Source: Wallemia ichthyophaga EXF-994 (taxonomy: Eukaryota; Basidiomycota; Wallemiomycetes; Wallemiales; Wallemiaceae). Taken from it: a DNA stretch of 64,000 nucleotides. The stretch's first letter is position 1, and every line of letters begins with the position of its first letter. Where the stretch lies: positions 248,001 to 312,000 of the forward strand of contig NW_008806280.1 of assembly GCF_000400465.1 (NCBI RefSeq). Direction: 5' to 3'. Shown piece by piece: positions 44,756 to 56,300 of the stretch. Made by a program: the position numbers and the translations under genes. A model generated the notes under the pieces. That model was given only the letters and a program-made list of their open reading frames with translations. It did no database searches and was not told the DNA's origin.

Positions 44756-46399
44756 AACTTGCTTGAGTCTTCGCAGACTCAGAAATCGCGATGGCGGTCG
44801 CATGAGTTTAAACTTTATTACGTCGTTTTCATCGTTATGATACCAATCATATTCTACATTCCTTTCCAAATATCTACGCAACAGCACATAAACTATGCGC
44901 GTTATAGCTCCAGACTAACGGATGGTTGGCTATTTGGAAGGAAAATAGACCTCACGGATCAGCAGTACAAGTCGTTCAGGAACAATCTCAGCCATCTTGC
45001 TTTTATTTCTGCAACACACGTTGTTATTTCACGCGTTTTGAAGAAGATACACAAACTGACTCAGATGAATTGCAATTGGATTCTCTGCATTGCGGTGCTC
45101 CTCGGACTGCATTCGTATCAGTTTGTCTTCCCAATCGCTGTCAGTCTGCTGTCGTACATTCTATCAAAGTGCTTGGCAGGCTACAAACACTTTTACGCGC
45201 TGATATGGATGTTCAATATTATCACGCTGGTTGCTATAGAGTATTACAACGGCATCTCATTTAGTCTGATTCACCCTGCGCTCGCTCACCTCAATAATAG
45301 TCGCGGTCTGGTAAGATGGTACGTCTTTTACAAAATGACAATGCTCAGAAACATCTCTTTCGCTCTCGACTTGCACTGGATGAGAAGAGATCGCAAAGCG
45401 TACAAAGCTATACCAATCAATGGTCTCTCCTACTCTGAGAGGAAGAATGTGCCCCTTTCCGAGCAAGATTACAGCGTAAACAACTTTATATACTACTCCT
45501 TCTACCCCCCTCTCTACTTGGCGGGACCGATAATCACATACAATGACTTTGCACATCAAACATACCTACACTTCAAACCACCTACGCTAGAATACATAGC
45601 AAAATACGCACTGCGATGCTTGTCTTCATTCTTGACACTGGAATTCACTTTGCATTATATCTACGTCGTTGCGATCAAGAATACTGGTGCATGGAGGAAC
45701 GATACCCCTGCGCAAATAGCATTGATAGGATTCTGGAACTTGATAGTAGTGTGGCTGAAGCTACTAATACCGTGGCGTTTCTTCAGGCTGTGGAGTTTGA
45801 TAGATGGTGTTGATTGTCCAGAGAACATGATACGCTGCGTCGCGAACAATTACTCAACAACCGGTTTCTGGAGATCTTGGCACAGGAGTTTCAACCTGTG
45901 GATAATACGCTATATCTACATACCACTGGGCGGCACGAGGTATGTATGGGTGATAACGCCTGTCATATTCGTTTTTGTTGCGCTATGGCATGATCTACAC
46001 TGGCGATTGCTGGTATGGGGAGGGCTAGCGAGTGTGATAATCGTGCCAGAGTTGCTAGCATCGCATTTCTTGCCGGCGCAGAAGGTGTGTAGTGCTCGTG
46101 CGACTTTACCTACAAGTTATTCGGCTGACAAAAAAACCCCATAGTACAGTCACCGGTGGTGGTACAGGCATGCATGCGCAGCGGGCGGCGTTCTTAACAT
46201 TGTTGCACTAATGGCGGCGAATCTCGTAGGATTCGTACTAGGTATAAGAAACACTAGGAACTTTCTCACAGATCTAGTCTTCTCCGTCGAAGGCTGGCAG
46301 TTCCTCGCCATTGCCCTCCCGTCTCTCTTTGTCGGCGTGCAAGTGATGTTTGAGCTGAGGGAGTCAGAGAAAAGACACGGGGTGAATCTGCGTTGTTGA
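44753..46399 (+). CDS. GUP1: MBOAT-family O-acyltransferase Gup1
   Basis: Exons 44753-46084 and 46145-46399 give 528 residues. About ten membrane helices are present. Family signatures are SRWRSHEFKLYYVVF near the start, YSSRLTDGWLFGRKIDLTD, YYSFYPPLYLAGPIITYNDF (MBOAT core), TGFWRSWHRSFNLWIIRYIYIPLGG, and the active-site histidine region VALWHDLHWRLL. After the 60-nt intron comes KYSHRWWYRHACAAGGVLN. Gup1 remodels GPI anchors by adding a C26 fatty acid in the ER and was first described as a glycerol uptake factor. The N-terminus is short, but the first conserved segment follows at once, supporting this ATG immediately behind the HMG gene's stop. Confidence 0.93.
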
Positions 46400-46525
46400 G
46401 GTGGTGTATTATATACATTTTACACATTCAATATCCGCATTTTGCCATAAAATTTTCAGTTTATCTCCCCTTATATAAAGGCTGTGGGATAGAGCTTCTC
46501 AATTATTCACGACGATCAACGCAAA

Positions 46526-46815
46526 ATGGCTTGTCAAAACGATTGCAAGTGCGTTTATTTGTTCAAAGCCCACACACTCACACAGACACACACTCACCAC
46601 CACACAGATCCTGCGGCGCGAGAGACGAACCAACTACGAAATGCCAATGCAAGCCAGGCGAATGCACCTGCATAGGGTGCTGGAAGAGTGCGCACCACAA
46701 AGATGTAAGTGGTGTAGATTGCTCAAGTGACGTAGCTGAAGTAATAAAGTGCACTTGCTCGGGCAGTGGAAGTGACTGTGGCTGTCTCAAAGAGGGCCGC
46801 GCGTGTACCTGCTGA
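46526..46815 (+). CDS. Metallothionein-like cysteine-rich protein
   Basis: Exons 46526-46548 and 46608-46815 (intron 59 nt) give 76 residues. Cysteines occur as CQCKPGECTCIGC, then CTCSGSGSDCGC and a final CTC; CXC pairs and absence of aromatics other than one Trp are typical of fungal metallothioneins, which bind Cu, Zn or Cd in the cytosol. Within exon 2 a strong 5' splice site (GTAAGT at 46705) and an AG at 46749 bound a 45-nt in-frame segment. If spliced, 15 residues including one Cys are removed. The gene lies between GUP1 and FAS, 126 bp after GUP1; no metal-response element was recognised. Confidence 0.78.
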
Positions 46816-47329
46816 AGACGGCTGAGCACAGGGTGCAAATATTTCTTGTAACATTAAGCATGTATTGTATAGTCTTTATTCGAAGATGATGTGCCGGATT
46901 GTGTTACTGCTGAGTATTCTCGCCGTTCAAATCAATAAATTAGCTTATCGATCGGCTTATCGAGTGCCGTCGGGAGTAGTCGGAGCCAGTGTCTTCTTGT
47001 TTCAGGGCAGAAGCGGCAGAGGATTACGGGTCAATGGGGTAAGTTGAAAGATGCTAAATATGCCCATAGAAATCCCCCGAATATAGAAATCACTCAGCCT
47101 ACCCGCAGCCCAAACAAACAAACACCCCAACAGTTCGAATGGAAAGGGCGACGGGCGGTGTACTTTCCCAGCCAGCCACAGAACCACACAAACCCCTCGC
47201 CACACTCGCCAGCCTCTGTTTATGCGCCCATTTTAGATTTTCCCCAACCGATTCAATCACAAAATCACGGTCATTTTCTTGAAGCTCTTCAACCAATTCG
47301 AATAAAATTAAATTAAAATTTCTGGGCTC
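46816..47329. promoter_or_regulatory. 514-bp upstream region of FAS
   Basis: This is the longest gene-free stretch. It contains a CCAAT box at 47293-47297, 33 nt before the FAS ATG, and an A/T-rich run just before the ATG. A GTAAGT at 47040 with a GCTAAAT at about 47054 and a CAG at 47107-47109 could bound a 70-nt leader intron. A 90-codon frame at 47044-47316 shows no recognisable domain and I do not call it a gene. Confidence 0.4.
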
Positions 47330-50300
47330 ATGTCTATTCTAAACGCAGCCAAATCACTCGTAGGAATTGAGGAGCAAAGAACACTCACCGTGCAATCTTC
47401 ACAAACACGTATCGGTATCCCGGTTTCGCGCAATGTGTGGTGGAAAGCTGAGATACTGCGTGAGAATTTCCTCCAATCAGCCTACTCCCTGGTAGAGCAG
47501 GACGAGAGCGCTGAAGATGATTTCGCTCAATTGGAGCTTCTTAGCAAGTTTTTGAAGTGGGTTTCTGTCTTGTCTGGCTGTTTACTTGGCTTATTGGTTG
47601 CACAGATTCGTTGCTACAAGCCAACTTGATGAGCAATCCCTCTACGTTCTCCAGGCTTCTCTCGTCCATTTCCACCAAGTCCACCTCTCACATGTCGACG
47701 TACACAACTTAACCGCAAAGCTTGACGCTGAATTACGCAAGCTCGTCTTATCCGCTTTCTTCAAGTCGAGAGCCGCGTTGGAAGCTGCGGGCTTAGAAAC
47801 TCCTCAATCCCCACCATCAGCTCTGATCCAGCAATCTATTCAAGGAAATGCTAACGTCTACGCTCTCTTTGGTGGCCAGGGCGCTAACGAAGTCTACTTT
47901 GATGAGTTACAGAACCTTTTCGATATATATCAGCCATACGTTGAAGACTTCTTGACCGAATCATCAAAAACTCTGATCGATTTGGCTAAGAATGCATCAA
48001 ATAACGGTTCCGTCTACTACAGTCAATCCATCGATCCTGTTGGCTGGCTCAAAAACTCGTCTTCCCGCCCCTCAGTAGCTTACTTAGCATCTATTCCACT
48101 TTCACTTCCACTCATCGGTCTAACTCAACTTGTACAATACCTCGCATTCGCCTCTGCTTGCTCTCTTACCCCTGCTCAACTAAGAGAAAACATTCACGGT
48201 GCAACAGGTCATTCTCAAGGTGTAATCTCCGCCGTTGTTGCCGCTGCTTCTGATTCTTATCAAGATTTCACTTTAAATGCAGTTAAAGCTCTCAAACTTC
48301 TTTTCTACATTGGTTTGCGTGGTCAAGAGACTTTCCCAACCCTTTCAATTGAACCTGCTCTCGTTGAGGATTCTATTGAAGGCGGTGAAGGCGAACCAAC
48401 TCCTATGCTTTCTGTTTCTGGTTTATCTTTATCTGTTTTGGAGTCATTCGTCAATAAGACCAACGCTCATTTGGCTGATTCTTCAAAGATCGATATCAGA
48501 CTTTTGAATGGCCCAAAGAACTTTATTGTCACTGGTCCTCCTCGTAGTCTCTACGGTTTAGTCACTAATCTTCGCAAAGTCAGAGCCCCAACTGGCTTGG
48601 ATCAATCAAAGGTTCCTTACTCAAAGAGAAAAGCCGTTTTCAATGCTAGATTTTTGGTCGTCGGTGTCCCTTACCATTCTCCTTATCTCGCCGATGCCAT
48701 TCCAAAAGTTTTCGACGAGGATTTGGCAAAGGAAGAACTGTGGTCTCCTTCAGATTTGAAATTGGCCGTATACCACACCGAAACTGGTCAAGATTTACGT
48801 GAATTGTCTAGCGGCTTAACGAAATCACTTCTCATCCAAATCTTCACTCAACCAATATACTGGACAAAGGCAACCAATTTCCCTGAATCTGCCACTCACG
48901 CAATCGACTTTGGTCCAGGTGGTATGTCTGGTATTGGTCCACTCACTCAACGTAACTGGGAAGGTCGCGGTATTAGAGTTCTTATTCCAGGCGCCAACGG
49001 TAAGCTTGGCTCAGAAATCTACGGCTCTTCTCTCATCAAGGAGGAGAAGTGGAGTGAAAAGTTCCAACCCGCTCTCGTCAAGACTAAGGATGGAAAGATT
49101 CACCTAGACACTCCATTCTCAAGAATGCTCGGTAAGCCTCCACTCATGGTTGCTGGTATGACTCCATGCACTGTCAAGGGTGGCTTCGTTTCTTCGGTCC
49201 TCAACGCTGGCTACCACATCGAGTTGGCTGGTGGTGGTCACTATAATGCAAAGATGCTTCGCGCGAAGGTGGAAGAAATCCAGCAAAACATTCAACCTGG
49301 TAACGGTATCACTTTAAACGCGCTTTACATCAATCAACGTCAATTCACCTTCCAATTACCGCTTTGGCAACAGATGCGTCAAGAGTGAGTACCTTTGCCT
49401 CGAGTCTTACTAACGCTAATGTGACATCAGGGGTCTTCCTATCGAAGGTTTCTGTGTTGCTGCTGGTATTCCATCTTCAGAGAAGGCTACCGAGATGATC
49501 AATTCCCTTAAGGAGTCTGGCATTAAGCATGTTTCCTTCAAACCAGGTTCAGTTGAAGGTATTCGCCAAGTCGTCAACATTGCTGCCGCAAACCCATCTT
49601 TCCCAATCATTATGCAATGGACAGGTGGTCGTGCTGGTGGCCACCACTCATGCGAAGATGTTCATCAACCAATCATTCAGACATACGCCTCTATCAGACA
49701 GCACTCAAATATCTCGCTCGTTGCTGGATCTGGATTTGGTGCAGCTGATGACTTCTGGCCTTACTTGACAGGTGACTGGTCGTTGGAATTCGGTCTTCAA
49801 CCAATGCCATTCGACGGGTCCCTTTTCGCTTCACGCGTCATGGTAGCCAAGGAGGCTCACACCTCTGAGTCTGTCAAGCAACTTATCGTTGATGCACCTG
49901 GTGTTGATGACAAGGACTGGGAGCAGACTTACGATAAGGTGACTGGTGGTATCTTGACTGTTCGTTCCGAGTTGGGTGAGCCAATTCATAAGATCGCTAC
50001 TCGTGGTGTTAAACTGTGGAGAGAGTTCGACGATACCGTCTTCAACCTTCCTCGCGAGAAGCGTGGTCCCTGGTTAGAAGGAAAGCGCGACTACGTCATC
50101 GGCAGACTCAACAAGGACTTCCAGAAGCCATGGTTTGGCGAAAAGGCAGACGGTGTTGTTGTGTCTGACATTGGCGACATGACATACGAGGAAGTAACTA
50201 GACGTATGGTCAAACTTCTCTACGTTGCCCACCAGTCCCGTTGGATTGACGTATCTCTCCGCAACCTCGTCGGTGATTGGTTGAGACGTGTCGAAGAGCG

Positions 50301-53300
50301 TTTCTCTGCTGTTGATGGTACTGATAAGATCTCCATCTTGCAGAACTACTCTTCCCTCAACTCCCCAAGTGATTTCATTAACAATTTCTTCACTGAATAC
50401 ACTGGCGCTACTGAGCAACTCCTTGCCGCTGAGGATAAGGCATACTTCCTTAATATTACTCAACGCCCTGGACAAAAGCCAGTTCCGTTTATCCCTGTTC
50501 TTGACAACTCATTCGAAGTCTGGTTTAAGAAGGATTCGTTGTGGCAAGCTGAGGATATGGATGCAGTCGTCGATCAAGGTGGGTTGCGGTGCAATTTATT
50601 TTTTACTAACTTTGCTAACTTTTCTTTTAGACCCACAACGTGTCTGTATTCTTCAAGGACCTGTTGCTGCCAAACACTCTACTAAGGTTAACGAACCAAT
50701 TAAGGAATTGCTCGGTAAAATCGAGGAGCAACTCGTCAAGAAGCTTCTTGACCGCCGCTACAATGGCGATGCTTCTAAGGTCCCTGAAGTCGACTATATC
50801 GGCGCTCAGCTTGCCATTACGTCAGCCAGCCAAGCTGGTCTCATTGAATCCCACAAGATCATCTCAACGACTGAACAAGATAAGCAAATCTACCAGATCT
50901 CTGACAGTCTTCCATCAGCCGGTGAATGGCTGGAGAATCTCGCTGGTCGTCAAACTGGATGGTTCAGAGCGTTGCTTACCTCTCCAATCCTCGTCCAAGG
51001 CAAGGGTTACGCTACCAACCCAATGAAGAAGTTGTTAGCTCCTCGTGTTGGCCAGAAAGTTGTTATTGCCATGAAGAATGGTGAGCCTGCCGGTGCTGAG
51101 CTGTATGGTGGCATTCGTTCAGCTGGTGATTCGGATCCAAACTTCCAAGCTATCAAGATCTCTTACGACGAGTCCATTAAGCGTATTACTCTCGTTCTCT
51201 CCGAAGAGCGTCGTGGCGAGAGCGTACCGCTTACCTTCATATACGACTACAAGCCAGCAATAGGGTACGCACCAATCCACGAAGTCATGGAGGGTCGCAA
51301 CCAGCGTATCAAGGAATTCTATTGGAAACTCTGGGAGCTCGGCACACCAACTGAACTCAACGTTCGCGACACTTTCACTGGCCCACCTTTCACCATCGAT
51401 ACTGCCACCGTAGAGAAGTTCTGCGCTATCATCGGCAACGACGGCGAGGCATTCAAGTCGAACAGATCGGATGAAGTTCAAGCACCAATGGATTTCGCTA
51501 TCGTTACAGGCTGGCAAGCTATCATGAAGTCCATCTTCCCTAAGGAGATCGACGGTGATTTACTCAAGCTTGTCCACTTGTCAAACGGATTCAAGATGGT
51601 TGATGGTGCACGTCCTATCGCTGTCGGTGATGTTTGCTCGGCGGAGTGCAAGATCGTCTCCATTGTCAACTCGGACTCCGGCAAGACTGTCGTGGTTAAG
51701 GGACACGTCGTCAGAGATGGGAATCCAGCCATTGAGGTCTCATCTTCATTCCTCTATCGCGGTAAATTTGATGACTACGAAAATACCTTTGAGATTACAG
51801 ATGATGCTCAATACAGAGTTACTCTTAAGAGCGACTCTGATGTTGCCCTTCTCAGATCTAAGGAGTGGTTCCAATGGGAAGACGAGAGAATACCTCTTAC
51901 TGTCGGTACCACATTGATCTTTGATACTCAGTCTGAGATTCATCACGGAAACGCCACCTCATACAAATCTTTGAGCGTCAGCGGCCGTGCCAATATTCGC
52001 AACCAGCTCAAGGAACTCGTTCCTGTGGGTTCTATTGGATTGGAAACTGGTATGACTAAGGGTAACCCAGTCAATGAATACCTTAGACGCAACGGCGAGG
52101 TCATTAATGGCAGAACACTATTCGAAAATGATGGCTACTCAATCACTAAGTCTGCAAACCCATCATTGTACGTCTCGCCATTCTCCAACGAGTCATACTC
52201 GAAAATCTCTGGTGATTACAATCCAATCCACATCAACCCGTACTTCGCGGATCTCGGCAACTTGCCTGGAACCATCGCTCATGGTATGTACGGCTCAGCA
52301 GCCACTCGTAAGTACGTCGAGACAGTTGCTGCCGACAATGTTCCATCGCGTGTGCTGTCTTACCAAGTCACTTTTGTCGGCATGGTTCTTCCTGGAGACA
52401 CCTTAGAAGTGAAACTCCGTCACATCGGTATGGATGCCGGTTCGAAACTTATTTCCGTCGAAACTTTCAACCAAGATGGTGAGAAGGTGATAAGTGGACA
52501 AGCGCTTGTTGCACAACCTACAACGACATATGTCTTCACCGGTCAGGGTTCACAGGAACAGGGTATGGGTATGGCACTCTATGAGTCCTCAGCCGCTGCT
52601 CGCAACGTGTGGGACGCAGCTGATGACCACTTGGGTGAGGTGTACGGTTTCTCCATTATCGACATTGTCAAGAACAACCCTAAGGCGAAAACGATCCACT
52701 TTGGTGGATTGAAGGGACAAGCCATCCGTCAACGCTACATGGATCTTCGTTACGATACTACTGATAAGGATGGTAATGTGAAAACACTCCCACTCTTCCC
52801 AGACATCACCGTTCGCACCAGTGACTACACTTTCCAAGCACCAAATGGTTTGTTATTTGCCACTCAATTCGCTCAAATCGCTTTGGTCGTCACTGAGAAG
52901 GCAGCATTTGAAGATATGCGTTCTAAGGGATTGATTCAAGCCAACTGTGCATTTGCTGGTCACTCTCTTGGTGAATATGCTTCTTTGGCTTCGATAGCAG
53001 ACGTCTTGCCAATCTCTTCGCTTACTGATGTCGTTTTCTACCGTGGTCTGACCATGCAACGTGCTGTCGAACGCGATGCTCATGGTCGTTCGCAATTTAG
53101 GATGATGGCTGTTAATCCATCTCGTATTGGCAAGACCTTTGATGAGACTATCTTGAGGGAGATCGTTGACTCCGTTTCTAGACGCACGCAGTTGCTCCTT
53201 CAGATCGTCAACTACAATGTTGATGGTCAACAATACGTTTGTGCTGGTCATCTCCAAGCTCTCGAGACTTTGACCAACACTCTCAACTTCATGAAGGTTA

Positions 53301-56300
53301 ACAAGGTGAGCAGTTTGCTTTTTGTTTTACCTTACTAACATGGTACAGATCGACATCGCATCTCTTCTCAAGCAGCTCTCAGTTGAGCAAGTCAAGGCGC
53401 ACTTGGACGAAATTATTGACGAATGCTTCGGTAAATCCAAGGCTAAGGCTGAGTCTGAAGGCGGCTTCCTCACACTCGAGCGTGGATTCGCCACCATACC
53501 ACTCCCTGGTATCGATGTTCCGTTCCACTCCCGCTACTTGTGGGCAGGTGTTATGCCTTTCCGTACATACTTGTCGAAGAAGATCGACGCCAAAGGTGAG
53601 TTTTGTCTTGGGCTGCGCAATCGTCTTCTGACTACTAGCAGATCTCAACCCTGACATGCTCATTGGCAAGTACATTCCAAACTTGGTTGCCAAGCCTTTC
53701 GAGATCTCTAAGCCATACATTGAGATGATCCACAACCAGACCAGCTCCCCACGTCTTGAGAAGGTTCTCAGCGGCTGGGATGCAGATAAGTGGGCAGCTA
53801 CCGAAAACAGACAAGTGTTGGCCTACACTGTTCTTGTTGAGTTGTTGGCCTATCAATTCGCCTCTCCAGTCAGATGGATTGAGACTCAAGACCTCTTCTT
53901 CACTCACTACAACTTCGAGCGTTTAGTTGAGGTCGGTCCATCACCTACTCTTTCCGGTATGGCCAACCGCACTCAAAGACTCAAGTATGAGAGTCTCGAC
54001 ACTGCACAAGCCATTCAGCGCGCAATCTTCTGTCACGCCAAGAATCAAAAGGAGATTTACTACGAGATGGAGGATGAAGAAGAGGAAGCGCCTGCTGCTG
54101 CTCCTGCTGAGGAGTCTGCTCCTGCTCAAGCTGCTCCTTCTGCGCCTGCTGCTGCTCCTGCCGCAGCAGCTCCAGCTCCAGCTGCTGGCGGTGGTGCACC
54201 TGCGGAAATTCCTGACGAACCTCTCAAGGCCACCGACATACTGCGTATCATCATCGCCCAGAAGCTCAAGAAGACTGTCGGTGAAATCACACTCAGCAAG
54301 TCTATTAAGGACCTGGTCGGCGGTAAATCAACTCTCCAAAATGAAATTCTTGGTGACCTTCAAACTGAGTTTGGTAATGCTCCAGAGAAGGGTGAAGAAC
54401 TCCCATTGGACGAGCTGGGAAGCGCCCTCAACGTTGGTTACTCAGGCTCACTTGGAAAGTTCACCACCGGTTTAGTATCGCGTATGGTCGGCAGCAAGAT
54501 GCCCGGTGGATTCAACCTCTCGTCTGTCAAGACTCACTTGTCGAAGAGTTGGGGTCTTGGTCCACAACGTCAAGAGGCTGTACTCTTATTTGGTATTACC
54601 ATGGAGCCTGCCAAACGTCTTGGCTCAGAGCCTGAAGCCAAGCAGTGGGCTGACTCTGTCGCGCAAGCGTACGCCAGTCAAGCTGGAATCACCCTCTCTA
54701 CTGCAAGTGCTGGTGGTGGTGGCGGTGGCGCAACTGCTGGTGTCACTATCTCAAGCGAGGAGCTTGACAAGTTCCGTGCCGAGCAAAACGACTTCGCTGC
54801 CCACCAGATCGATGCTTACATGCGCTACCTCAACCGCGATCCACGTGCAGGTCATCGCCTTCATGAACAAGAGAAGCAGAATGGCACAGAGTTGCAAGAC
54901 CGCCTTGACGCTATCTCAAGAGAGCATGGCGATGCTTACATAAACGGCGTCATGCCTTCCTTCGAGCCACTCAAAGCTCGTACTTTCGATTCGTCTTGGA
55001 ATTGGGCTCGTCAGGATGCTCTGGCGATGTTCTACGATATCATCTTTGGTCGTCTTACCGCTGTTGATCGCGATAGTGAGTTTTGCGCTGAGGTTATCCT
55101 TCTCACTAACCTGTCCTTTCAGTCACTTCTCGCTGTCTCAACATTATCTCTCGCGCGGACCCTACTCTCGTCGATTACATGAGCTACTACCTCAACAACG
55201 TCAACATCGAGCTCGGTCCAACGTACAAGCTTGCCAAAGAGCTCGGTAACCAGCTCCTAGAGAACTGTCGTGAGGCTGTGCAACTGGGCGAGGGTCCAAA
55301 GTACAAAGATGTAACATTCCCTACCGCCCCTCACACTGAGATTTCTGGAAGTGGTGACATCAAGTACTCTGAGATCAACAGAGAGGATGTGCGTAAGCTT
55401 GAGCACTACGTCAAGGAGATGGCTGCCGGTGGCAAGATTTCAACACAAAACATTAACCTCGACAAGGTTCAAACAGATGTTGAGAAGCTGTACGAGCTTG
55501 TCAAGTCTCAGCCACAGATCTCTGAAGCTCACAAGACATCCATCAAGTCACTTTACGATGAGGTTCTTCGCTCTCTTGGTCGCCCAGAGAAGCACACGGC
55601 TGTGCCACGCACTCGTCGTTCTTCTTCTCAATTCTTGCGTCCGGACGTTTCTGAGAACGCTACTGTTAACGACGACAAGATTCCGTTCCTTCACCTTAAG
55701 CGTAAGGTTGGAACGAACTGGTCTTACAGTACCAAGTTGACTGAGATCTGTAAGTGTACTGTAGCGTCTTACGCCTTTCTAACGTATTTTAGATCTCGAC
55801 ATCCTCACTGAAATCGCTACCTCTGGCACTACATTCAAGGATAAGAACGCTCTTCTCACTGGTGTCAGTAAAGGATCTATCGGTGTCGAGATTGTCAAGG
55901 GATTGATTGCCGGTGGTGCACGTGTTGTCATTACCACATCCCGTTACAGCCGCGCCACCGTTGAGTACTACCAAGCAGTCTACCACGAATGCGGTTCGCG
56001 TGGCTCTTCTCTTACGGTTGTTCCATTCAACCAAGGCTCCAAGCAAGATGTGGAGCAGCTTGTTGAGTACATTTACTCAACTCTTGGTATGGATCTCGAC
56101 TACGTTCTTCCATTCGCTGCTCTTCCAGAGAACGGTCGTGAGATTGACGGTCTCGATGAGAAGTCTGAACTTGCCCACAGGATCATGTTGGTCAACGTTC
56201 TTCGCCTGCTTGGTGCTGTGAAGGCTAAGAAGGCTGCTCGTAACTTTGTCACCCGTCCAACTCAAGTCGTTCTTCCACTCTCACCAAACCACGGTCTTTT

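Noticed and set aside
47044..47316. 90-codon frame upstream of FAS
   Set aside because: No conserved motif, and it lies in the probable promoter/leader of FAS.
50074..51517. Antisense open frames of over 130 codons within FAS
   Set aside because: They mirror codon structure of the highly biased FAS coding strand and show no domain.
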